NCBI GenBank assembly: GCA_013152475.1
Contig: JAADGH010000247.1
Span: 1-64,000, forward strand
Source of the DNA: Planctomycetota bacterium
GTDB lineage: Bacteria > Planctomycetota > Brocadiia > JAADGH01
DNA: 64,000 bases
Reading direction: 5' to 3'
How positions within the stretch are numbered: position 1 is the stretch's first letter; each line of letters opens with the position of its first letter. This document shows positions 1-6,926 of this stretch, piece by piece. The notes beneath the pieces are model-generated. The model was not told where the DNA came from and ran no database searches. It saw only the letters and a list, made by a program, of their open reading frames with translations. The position numbers were made by a program, and so were the translations under genes.

Positions 1-1029
1 GTCGAGGACCTGCTTCACGGACTCCTTCTGGAGGTCATCGTGCATGCGAATGATGGGGATCAGCCCTGCGCTGTCGCCGATCATGGCGTGGGCGCGTTCC
101 GTTTCGATGCCCATGATCCGAGGCGGCACGGACTCGGCCATCTCGGCCAGCGTTCGGGGCGGCTCGACATCGAAGCCGCAAAGGTTGAAGAGCAACGCAC
201 AGGCAGAAACCTCGTCGAACGGGTGTTTTTCGTGCAGCTCCTTGGTCATCCCGGCCAGCTCGGCTGTGAGGCACGACGGCCCATTGCCCCAGCGGTAGGC
301 CATGGGGGAGAAGATGTCGATCACATCCGACCATGAGCGATAGTCCTGCCCCACGAGCGGGGCGAACGAGGGAACGAAGGTGTAGGCGCAGAGCAACTTG
401 CTGTTGTCGGCCTGCTTCAAGGTGTCGTAGACGTTCCGGACGTGCTCCAGGATGCAGTCCCGGCGGAACTCGAGCCACTGAATGATCCCGCCCCAGTCCA
501 TGGGCAGGCTCAGCAGTTCCATCAGGCCTCTCGGCCAGCGCTCCATGCCGTGCTGCATAACCGATCGCAGGCCGCGGACGCCCGATTTGATCCGGGACAT
601 ATCGTACCCCATCTCGGCCGACTTCCAGTGGCAGACCTCGCAGAAGCACGTAAGGAAGGGCATGAGGCCCGACGCCATAGAGGCGAAGCGGATGCCGTCC
701 AGGTAGATGCCCTTGAGCTCGGGGCGGGCGCCGTTCTGGTAGACTTCGTCGAGGTGTTTGTCGCGGACGCGGTTCTGGTTGGGACAGTCGGAGCTGAACC
801 AAAGCTGGGGGTTGCCCTCGATGTCGATGGCGAGGAGTTGATCGTCGTTGAAATGCTTGTGGCTGAAGACCCCGCTGCAGGCGAAGACATCCAGGCCGAG
901 GTCGTTTGCCTTCTGGGCCGGTTCCGTCTGGGACAGACCGAGAACAACGGCGTCGCATCCGACGTCCTTCAACAGCTTGATGTGGTCGTCCTGGTTCTCT
1001 TTTGGCAGGCCATGCACATACAGCTTCAT
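1..1029 (-). CDS. TIM-barrel glycoside hydrolase-like protein (3' end cut by window)
   Basis: I translated this gene directly; it runs off the left edge after 343 codons with no stop. The ATG at 1029-1027 follows GGAGGTGAACG, a good ribosome site. No signal peptide is visible, so it is probably cytoplasmic. Features typical of uncharacterised TIM-barrel glycosidases are a KGIYLDGIRF strand near residue 105, a C-x-C-x2-C motif (CFCEVC) near residue 130 and a DIFSPMAYRWG segment near residue 237. The same C-x-C-x2-C motif occurs in the lipoprotein at 33313-35019. It lies 65 bases after gnd on the same strand and may be cotranscribed. The substrate cannot be inferred, and the fold assignment rests on motif style only. 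Confidence 0.7.
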   Translation of the reverse strand, partial: MKLYVHGLPKENQDDHIKLLKDVGCDAVVLGLSQTEPAQKANDLGLDVFACSGVFSHKHFNDDQLLAIDIEGNPQLWFSSDCPNQNRVRDKHLDEVYQNGARPELKGIYLDGIRFASMASGLMPFLTCFCEVCHWKSAEMGYDMSRIKSGVRGLRSVMQHGMERWPRGLMELLSLPMDWGGIIQWLEFRRDCILEHVRNVYDTLKQADNSKLLCAYTFVPSFAPLVGQDYRSWSDVIDIFSPMAYRWGNGPSCLTAELAGMTKELHEKHPFDEVSACALLFNLCGFDVEPPRTLAEMAESVPPRIMGIETERAHAMIGDSAGLIPIIRMHDDLQKESVKQVLD

Positions 1030-1094
1030 CGTTCACCTCCAGAACAAGGCGTCAGCCGAGTTGCACCCACAGCCCATCCACGCCGTCGCCCCGT

Positions 1095-2507
1095 TTAGAC
1101 CTTCAACCATTCCGTATGGAACGATCCCTCTTTGTCCACCCGTTTGTAGGTATGCGCCCCGAAGTAATCGCGCTGGGCCTGGATCATATTTGCCGGCAGC
1201 CGCGCGCGGCGGTAGGAGTCGTAGTAGCACAGGGCCGAGCTGAACGCCGGCACAGGGATGCCCAGGTCAATGGCCTTCATGACTACCTTGCGCCAGTTGG
1301 CCTGCGAACGCTCGATGACGCCTTTGAAGTACGGATCGAGCAGGAGATTCGCCAGGTTCGGGTCGCGGTCGAAGGCGTCCTTGATCCGATGGAGGAATTG
1401 CGCCCGGATGATGCAGCCACCGCGCCAGATCATGGCGATGTTGCCGAAGTTCAGGTTCCAGCCATACTCCTTCGCCGCCTCGCGCATGAGCTGGAAGCCC
1501 TGGGCATAGGAGCAAATCTTCGATGCGAACAGCGCATCGTGAATCTGTTCGATGAACTTCTTCTTGTCGCCTGTGAATTTCTTTTTGGGTCCCGTTAGGA
1601 TCTTCGACGCGGCTACCCGCTCATCCTTTACGCCGGAGATGCACCGTGCGAAGACCGCCTCGGCAATCGTCGGCGCGGGGACGCCGAGGTCAAGGGCCGA
1701 CTGGCTCGTCCACTTGCCCGTGCCCTTTTGCCCGGCCTTGTCCAGGATGAGGTCCACGATGGGTTTGCCCGTTTCCTTATCCACCTTGGAGAGAATATCG
1801 GCGGTGATCTCGATGAGGTACGAACTCAGGTCGCCTCTGTTCCACTTGTCGAAGACCTTGTGCATGGCCTTGGCCTTCATGCCGAGCGCGTTGGCCATGA
1901 TGTAATAGGCCTCGCAGATGATCTGCATGTCGCCATACTCGATGCCGTTGTGGACCATTTTCACGTAGTGGCCTGCTGCGCCGGGGCCGATGTAGGTGCA
2001 ACAAGGGTCGCCGTCGACCTGTGCGGCAACCTTCGTGAAGATCGGCTCCACCAGCGCGTAGGCTTCCTTCTGTCCGCCGGGCATCATGGCCGGGCCGAGG
2101 AGCGCGCCTTCCTCGCCGCCGCTCACGCCCGTGCCGATGTAGAGGATGCCCTTCCGGGCGAGGGACTTGCTGCGGCGTTCGGTGTCCATGAAGAAGGAAT
2201 TGCCGCCGTCGATGAGCAGGTCGCCTTTGCTCAGGTAGGGCGTGATCTGCTTGATGACCTCGTCCACCGGATCACCGGCCTTGACCATGATCATGATTTT
2301 TCGGGGGCGTTTCACAGCCTTCACGAAGTCCTTGATGGAATAGGTCGCGACGACCTTTTTCTTCTTGCAGCGCTTTTTGAAAAACTCTTTTGTCTTTTCG
2401 CCGGTGCGATTGTGGACGGCGATGCTGAAGCCCTTGCTTTCGACGTTCAGGGCCAGGTTCTGTCCCATCACCGCGAGGCCGGTCAAGCCGAAATCCTGTC
2501 CTGCCAT
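1095..2507 (-). CDS. gnd: 6-phosphogluconate dehydrogenase, decarboxylating
   Basis: This enzyme oxidises 6-phosphogluconate to ribulose 5-phosphate and CO2 in the oxidative pentose phosphate pathway, in the cytoplasm. The 470-residue length matches the long (E. coli-type) family. An N-terminal NADP fold ([10 protein letters not shown], residues 9-18) is followed by the catalytic [10 protein letters not shown] segment near residue 187 and the all-helical C-terminal domain ending in the usual DYFGAHTY(K)R motif. I chose the ATG at 2507 because GGAG lies just upstream and the promoter at 2561-2589 would fall inside the longer frame that opens at 2579. Ribulose 5-phosphate made here could feed the HxlB-like isomerase and sugar kinase elsewhere in the window, although no direct link is seen. 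Confidence 0.95.
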   Translation of the reverse strand: MAGQDFGLTGLAVMGQNLALNVESKGFSIAVHNRTGEKTKEFFKKRCKKKKVVATYSIKDFVKAVKRPRKIMIMVKAGDPVDEVIKQITPYLSKGDLLIDGGNSFFMDTERRSKSLARKGILYIGTGVSGGEEGALLGPAMMPGGQKEAYALVEPIFTKVAAQVDGDPCCTYIGPGAAGHYVKMVHNGIEYGDMQIICEAYYIMANALGMKAKAMHKVFDKWNRGDLSSYLIEITADILSKVDKETGKPIVDLILDKAGQKGTGKWTSQSALDLGVPAPTIAEAVFARCISGVKDERVAASKILTGPKKKFTGDKKKFIEQIHDALFASKICSYAQGFQLMREAAKEYGWNLNFGNIAMIWRGGCIIRAQFLHRIKDAFDRDPNLANLLLDPYFKGVIERSQANWRKVVMKAIDLGIPVPAFSSALCYYDSYRRARLPANMIQAQRDYFGAHTYKRVDKEGSFHTEWLKV

Positions 2508-2560
2508 TTTGGAAGTCTCCTTTTTGCAAGCGAACCGCGTTTTTCGCAGAGCAGTGGGAT

Positions 2561-2589
2561 AGTCTACAAACGCGCACACTTCAAGTCAA
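2561..2589 (-). promoter_or_regulatory. sigma-70-like promoter for gnd
   Basis: On the minus strand TTGACT (2589-2584) is followed after 17 bases by TAGACT (2566-2561). The predicted start is about 2554, leaving a leader of roughly 45 bases before the gnd ATG. Confidence 0.6.
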
Positions 2590-2669
2590 GGAAAAGAAAC
2601 AGGAAACCACCTTGATTCCTAACGCGTGCTTCTGGAGAATCATTGTAGAGGTGGCCGGAGTCTTTTCGT

Positions 2670-2737
2670 AATCTTAATCCTAATTTCTATTTCTCCACAC
2701 GACTTTGGTGGTGGCGGAGAGTAAGATTAAAATTAGG
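2670..2737 (+). promoter_or_regulatory. interleaved inverted repeats in the pdxB leader
   Basis: AATCTTA (2670-2676) is the exact complement of TAAGATT (2722-2728), and CCTAATTT (2679-2686) the exact complement of AAATTAGG (2730-2737). The order is A-B-A'-B', so both pairs cannot form a simple nested hairpin. The B' arm runs into the pdxB ribosome site (AGGAAGG, just before the ATG at 2748). It may be an operator pair or a leader RNA structure; the function is unknown. Confidence 0.4.
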
Positions 2738-2747
2738 AAGGAACGAC

Positions 2748-3899
2748 ATGAAGATTATCGTTGACGAAAACATCCCCTACGGCCTCGAGGCATTTGGAAC
2801 TCTTGGGGCGGTTGAGCGTTGCGCCGGCCGGGAAATGTGCGCCGGCTTTGTTCGGGACGCCGATGCCTTGATCGTTCGCTCTGTGACCAAGGTCAATGAG
2901 GAGTTGCTAACGGGGAGCAGGGTCCGCTTCGTCGGCACATGCACCATCGGCACGGACCATGTCGATCTGGACTATCTTCGCGAACACGAAATCGGCTTCT
3001 CCAGCGCGCCGGGCTCCAATGCCAATTCCGTTGGGGAGTACATCACCGCTGCGCTGCTGGTTCTTGCGAGGAGGGGAGGCTGCCGGCTCGAAGGAAAGAC
3101 CATCGGGGTGGTGGGTGTGGGCAATGTTGGAACGAAGGTGGTCCAGAAGGCCGAGACCCTGGGCATGCGCGTCCTCCTGAACGATCCGCCGCGGCAGCGA
3201 GAGACCGGTGAAGAACGATTCCGACCGATAGAAGAACTATTCGACACGGACTTCATTACCGTTCATGTGCCCTTGACAAAGGAAGGCCCGGACGCAACCT
3301 ATCACCTTGTGGATGAACACTTCCTATCCAGCATGAAACCGGGCAGCGTGCTCCTGAACAGCTCGCGCGGGCCGGTCGCCGATGGGGGGGCGGTGGGGAG
3401 GGCGCTGGACTCCGGCCATCTCTCCGCCGTCCTCCTCGATGTCTGGGAGGGGGAGCCGGATATCGATGTGGCGTTGCTGGAGAAGGTGGCCATCGGCACG
3501 CCCCACATCGCCGGCTACTCCTTCGACGGCAAGGTCCTCGGCACGCAGATGATCTATCAGGCGCTATGCCAGCATCTCGGTGTCCCCACCGACTGGGACC
3601 CGGCCCCGCTCCTCCCCGAGCCGGAGCATCCCGTTCTGGAGATCGACGCCAAGGGGCGCGACGATGAGGATGTGTTGCGCCAAGCGGTCCTAACGGTGTA
3701 CGACATCGAGCAGGATGATGCCGATCTGCGAAAGATGATCAACCTCCCCTCTGCCGAGCGCGTGGCGCACTTCGACAGCCTTCGCAAAAATTACCCCCGG
3801 CGGCGCGAGTTTCCGAAGACCCGGATCGCCCTGACCGGTGGGGAGGAGAAGATCGGCGCGACGCTGGCGGCGTTGGGATTTGATGTGGCCAGGAGATGA
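2748..3899 (+). CDS. pdxB: Erythronate-4-phosphate dehydrogenase
   Basis: PdxB oxidises 4-phosphoerythronate to 2-oxo-3-hydroxy-4-phosphobutanoate in the DXP-dependent route to pyridoxal phosphate. The opening residues MKIIVDENIPYG and the VRSVTKVNEELL segment match E. coli PdxB closely. A GVVGVGNVG NAD-binding motif lies near residue 120, DVWEGEP near residue 231 and HIAGYS with the catalytic His near residue 252. The C-terminal PdxB dimerisation domain is present and ends FDSLRKNYPRRREF. At 383 aa the length is standard. AGGAAGG precedes the ATG. PdxB is best known from gammaproteobacteria, so its presence here may reflect old transfer or a wider distribution. Confidence 0.92.
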   Translation: MKIIVDENIPYGLEAFGTLGAVERCAGREMCAGFVRDADALIVRSVTKVNEELLTGSRVRFVGTCTIGTDHVDLDYLREHEIGFSSAPGSNANSVGEYITAALLVLARRGGCRLEGKTIGVVGVGNVGTKVVQKAETLGMRVLLNDPPRQRETGEERFRPIEELFDTDFITVHVPLTKEGPDATYHLVDEHFLSSMKPGSVLLNSSRGPVADGGAVGRALDSGHLSAVLLDVWEGEPDIDVALLEKVAIGTPHIAGYSFDGKVLGTQMIYQALCQHLGVPTDWDPAPLLPEPEHPVLEIDAKGRDDEDVLRQAVLTVYDIEQDDADLRKMINLPSAERVAHFDSLRKNYPRRREFPKTRIALTGGEEKIGATLAALGFDVARR

Positions 3900-4039
3900 C
3901 GATGAGATCCGCTGGTCCGCATACCTTTCCCACAGTGTCGGCAGGCCCTTCGCATGATGGCCCTCGGGTCCACTATCCTTCCGCCTCTCTTTAGTGTTCC
4001 GGCGTCTTCGCGAGAGCCGGATTCGTGCATTGTTTCCCA

Positions 4040-4068
4040 TTGCGGGCGGAGGTGAAGTGTGGTAGCAT
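4040..4068 (+). promoter_or_regulatory. promoter for the RsbU-like phosphatase
   Basis: TTGCGG (4040-4045) and TAGCAT (4063-4068) are separated by 17 bases. The position argues for translation starting at 4121 rather than at the in-frame ATG at 4025. Confidence 0.45.
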
Positions 4069-4120
4069 GTTCGCTTCGTTCGGTGTCTACAACCTATGCG
4101 TTCGCAACGGTGAGACAGCC

Positions 4121-5716
4121 ATGGGCCTCGGGCGTCTGAGAATCAAACCCAAACTGCTCCTGCTCCTGTTTTTCATCAGCGCGGCCAGCACGGTGGCCTT
4201 TTCGTGGTACTGTGACAACCGGCAGAAGAGCGCAATCATCAATCTGGTGGACGAGGAGCTGACCGCCGCGGCCTACGGCGTGTCGCACATCGTCCCACCG
4301 GAGTTCTATGACCGGGTCATGACACGCGACTCCGCGCCCAAAGAAGAAAGCAAGCGCTACCTCCGCATCCTGACGCGGTATGCCAACCAGACGGGGCTGA
4401 CGTATCTCTACAGTTGTGTAAAACTGAACGGCCAGATCATCTTTGCCACGAGCAGCATCGCCCAACAGGAGATCCAGGACGGGACGCTCAACGATTTCTT
4501 CGAGGACTACGACTCCGCGCCGCCGGCCCTGGCCAAGGTGTTTGAGGACAAACAGACCCGGTTTGCCCAATACACGGATAAGTGGGGGACGTTCCGGTCG
4601 GTATTCATCGCGTTCACCACCCCGAAGAAGAAAGTGTATGTTATCGGGGCGGATATCGCGCTGGATTTTCTGGACGCGCAATTGCGGGCGACGCTTCGAC
4701 ACACGATGCTGATCGGCCTTTGCGTGTTTGTCGTTTCGTTCAGCATTGGGTATGTGATGACGGAACGTATTGTGAAGCCGCTGGTGCGGCTGACGGGCTA
4801 CACGCGTGTGCTGGTGGAGCAGGATTTCAAACTGGACGAAAAGGTCTTGAAGAGCATGGACGACATCGCACAGGCCAAGGTGGGGGAGGTGAGCGACCTG
4901 GCCAGCGCTCTGCATACGATGCACGACATGCTGCAGACCTACCTCGCGGATATTCAGGCCACGACCGCCGCGCGCGAAGCGGTGGAGAGCGAGCTGCGCA
5001 TCGCGCGGAGCATTCAGACATCGCTGCTGCCGCATACGTTCCCGCCGTTCCCCCAGAGGAAGGATTTTGATCTTCACGCGGTTCTCGTTCCGGCGGAGTA
5101 TGTGGCGGGCGACTTCTTCGATTTCTATTTCCTCTCCGATCACGAGCTCCTGATCACCATTGCCGACGTGTCGGGCAAGGGCGTGCCGGCGGGGCTGTTT
5201 ATGGCCGTGACGCGTACTCTCCTCAAAAACCTGATGCAGAGCGGGCAGGGCCCAGCAGAGGCATTCGCAAATGCGAATACCATTCTCGCCGAGGACAACG
5301 AGCGCGGGATGTTTGTGACGATCTTTCTGGGCATCTATGACACACAGTCGGGGATATTACGCTATGCGAGTGCCGGGCATTGTCCATCGTACCAGATCAA
5401 TCGCCAGGGGGAAATCGGCCCGCCGCTGGGCGCGACGGGTCCGGTGCTGGGTGTCCTGCCGGACACGGACTATGAGGAGCGCGAAACGCGCATCGAGGTG
5501 GGCGATCTGCTGGTGCTCTACACCGACGGCGTAACGGAGGCGCACTCCCCGAGCAACGAGCTCTACGGGGACGAGCGGTTCGAGGCCCTTCTTGCGCAGC
5601 ACCCGGGCGAGACCCCCGTGCAGGTATGCGACGTCGTGGTGAAGACGGTGAACGAATACCAGCGGGACGAGCAGTTCGACGACGTTACGCTGGTCGTGTT
5701 GCGGCGGAACGTGTAA
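4121..5716 (+). CDS. Membrane-anchored RsbU/SpoIIE-type serine phosphatase
   Basis: This 531-aa protein likely dephosphorylates a serine-phosphorylated anti-sigma-factor antagonist or similar partner in response to an extracytoplasmic signal. A first membrane segment (KLLLLLFFISAAS) at about residues 13-30 is followed by a periplasmic sensor region of about 160 residues. A second segment lies near residues 193-212, then a HAMP-like linker (RIVKPLVRLTGY). The PP2C-like catalytic domain covers the last 230 residues, with VAGDFFDFY, IADVSGKGVPAG, YTDGVTEA and FDDVTLVVL carrying the metal-binding acidic residues. No anti-sigma or STAS gene adjoins it, so its partner is unknown. The ATG at 4121 fits the promoter at 4040-4068. 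Confidence 0.88.
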   Translation: MGLGRLRIKPKLLLLLFFISAASTVAFSWYCDNRQKSAIINLVDEELTAAAYGVSHIVPPEFYDRVMTRDSAPKEESKRYLRILTRYANQTGLTYLYSCVKLNGQIIFATSSIAQQEIQDGTLNDFFEDYDSAPPALAKVFEDKQTRFAQYTDKWGTFRSVFIAFTTPKKKVYVIGADIALDFLDAQLRATLRHTMLIGLCVFVVSFSIGYVMTERIVKPLVRLTGYTRVLVEQDFKLDEKVLKSMDDIAQAKVGEVSDLASALHTMHDMLQTYLADIQATTAAREAVESELRIARSIQTSLLPHTFPPFPQRKDFDLHAVLVPAEYVAGDFFDFYFLSDHELLITIADVSGKGVPAGLFMAVTRTLLKNLMQSGQGPAEAFANANTILAEDNERGMFVTIFLGIYDTQSGILRYASAGHCPSYQINRQGEIGPPLGATGPVLGVLPDTDYEERETRIEVGDLLVLYTDGVTEAHSPSNELYGDERFEALLAQHPGETPVQVCDVVVKTVNEYQRDEQFDDVTLVVLRRNV

Positions 5717-5858
5717 CCCGAACCGCACGGCCCCATCGTTCCGCACCCGATAACTTTTCTGCTGTGTACCTCTGCGTCAATCAGCGCCTACCGCCTTCGC
5801 CGCATTTGTCCCTCGTTCCCTTTCCCTAACCTTGCATCACTCTAATCGCAAAAACCCC

Positions 5859-5888
5859 TTGACAATAATATTCTACGCATCATATAAT
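5859..5888 (+). promoter_or_regulatory. consensus promoter of the iron operon
   Basis: TTGACA (5859-5864) and TATAAT (5883-5888) are both perfect consensus hexamers, 18 bases apart. The transcript would start near 5895, inside the dyad at 5891-5902, with a leader of about 29 bases to the DtxR-like gene. Confidence 0.8.
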
Positions 5889-5890
5889 AA

Positions 5891-5902
5891 TAACCAAGGT
5901 TA
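5891..5902. promoter_or_regulatory. dyad operator candidate at the feo start site
   Basis: TAACC-AA-GGTTA is a 5-bp perfect inverted repeat lying on the predicted start point of a strong promoter. DtxR-family repressors bind AT-flanked dyads containing GGTTA-like half-sites. It is therefore the natural site for autoregulation by the downstream gene. Binding is inferred. Confidence 0.5.
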
Positions 5903-5923
5903 AGTTCCGCATGAGGGAAAGCG

Positions 5924-6667
5924 ATGGCCAAGAAGAAAACGCTTACCAGCAGCCTGGAGGACTATCTGGAGGCCGTCTACCATCTCGTCCAGGAACAGAG
6001 GGTGGCGCGGGTGAAGGGGATCGCCAAGCGCGTGGGCGTGAGCATGCCGTCGGTGGTGAAGGCGCTGCGCCAGCTTGCCGCGAAGGGCCTGATCCACTAC
6101 GAGCCTTACAAGTTCGTCACCCTCACCTCCGAGGGAGAGGCCGCCGGCACGGAGATCGCCCGCCGGCACGAGATGTTGTGCGAGTTCATGGAGCAGGTCC
6201 TTGGCGTGGACCACGAGACCGCCGAGCGGAACGCCTGCCACATGGAGCACGCCATGGGCCCCGTGGTGCTGGAGTGTTTCGTGGACTTCCTCCAGTTCAT
6301 CCACGCCTGCCCCCGCGCCGGCGCCGACTGGCTGGAGGGTTTCGCCAAGTTCTGTCGGCGCGGCATCGACCACGAGCGCTGCGTTACGTGCGCCGGCCAG
6401 GCGCTCGACCACAGCGAGGAGCACCGCAGCGGGACGACGCCGGTGCAACTGCCGGACCTGAAGCCGGGCGAGTGCGGCCGCGTGGTCGGTGTGAAGGGGG
6501 ACAAGACCATGCGAAAGCGCATCGCCGAGCATGGCGTGGCGAAGGGGGCGCTGATCGAGATGGAGAATGTCGCCTCGGGGGGCGAGTCCGTCGACATTCG
6601 TATTCGCGGATATCACCTGGCCCTTCGCATGGACGAGGCGGCCAGTATATTTGTCTGCAGGGAGTGA
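5924..6667 (+). CDS. DtxR/MntR-family metal-dependent repressor with FeoA-like domain
   Basis: This 247-aa protein is probably the iron-responsive repressor of its own feo operon. Residues 5-75 form the winged-helix DNA-binding domain (SLEDYLEAVYHL, then AKRVGVSMPSVVKALRQL). The central dimerisation and metal region carries the MEHAM stretch typical of the family. The C-terminal 70 residues are an SH3/FeoA-like domain (LKPGECGRVV onward). An unusual Cys/His segment near residues 144-158 (C-x5-H-x2-C-x2-C pattern) is not standard in DtxR and could add a metal site. GAGGGAAAGCG precedes the ATG. It overlaps the start region of feoA, so the genes are coupled. Confidence 0.88.
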   Translation: MAKKKTLTSSLEDYLEAVYHLVQEQRVARVKGIAKRVGVSMPSVVKALRQLAAKGLIHYEPYKFVTLTSEGEAAGTEIARRHEMLCEFMEQVLGVDHETAERNACHMEHAMGPVVLECFVDFLQFIHACPRAGADWLEGFAKFCRRGIDHERCVTCAGQALDHSEEHRSGTTPVQLPDLKPGECGRVVGVKGDKTMRKRIAEHGVAKGALIEMENVASGGESVDIRIRGYHLALRMDEAASIFVCRE

Positions 6668-6675
6668 TGTATACC

Positions 6676-6906
6676 ATGAACAACGAGTCGTATCCACTGA
6701 GCCTGGCGACGCCGAACCAGGACGTGGAAGTGGTGGATGTAAGCGGCGGCCGGGGGGTGAGGCACAGGCTCACCGAACTGGGCTTTGTCCCCGGCGCGAA
6801 ACTCCGTGTTGTGAACCGGGGCGCGCCAGGCCCCTTTCTCGTTGCGGCGCGGGGGATGCGCATCGCCCTGAGCCCGGGCATGGCGCACAAGATCATGGTT
6901 CGTTGA
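6676..6906 (+). CDS. feoA: FeoA ferrous iron transport accessory protein
   Basis: FeoA is a small cytoplasmic SH3-like protein needed for FeoB-driven Fe(II) uptake. The 76-aa product has the family pattern HRLTELGFVPGAKL and RGMRIALSPGMAHKI. The ATG at 6676 is preferred because GGGAG lies 11 bases upstream. An in-frame ATG at 6667, overlapping the stop of the regulator gene, would add three residues. It sits between the DtxR-like gene and feoB, 20 bases before the latter. Confidence 0.93.
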   Translation: MNNESYPLSLATPNQDVEVVDVSGGRGVRHRLTELGFVPGAKLRVVNRGAPGPFLVAARGMRIALSPGMAHKIMVR

Positions 6907-6926
6907 TTGCATAGGCACTCATTCGC

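Noticed and set aside
1728-2615. 295-aa plus-strand open frame across gnd
   Set aside because: It lies antisense to a full-length, motif-complete gnd and reads as low-complexity Ala/Val/Gly-rich sequence; an artefact of high GC.
3690-4040. 116-aa minus-strand frame after pdxB
   Set aside because: It mostly overlaps the conserved C-terminal domain of pdxB and has no promoter or ribosome site.
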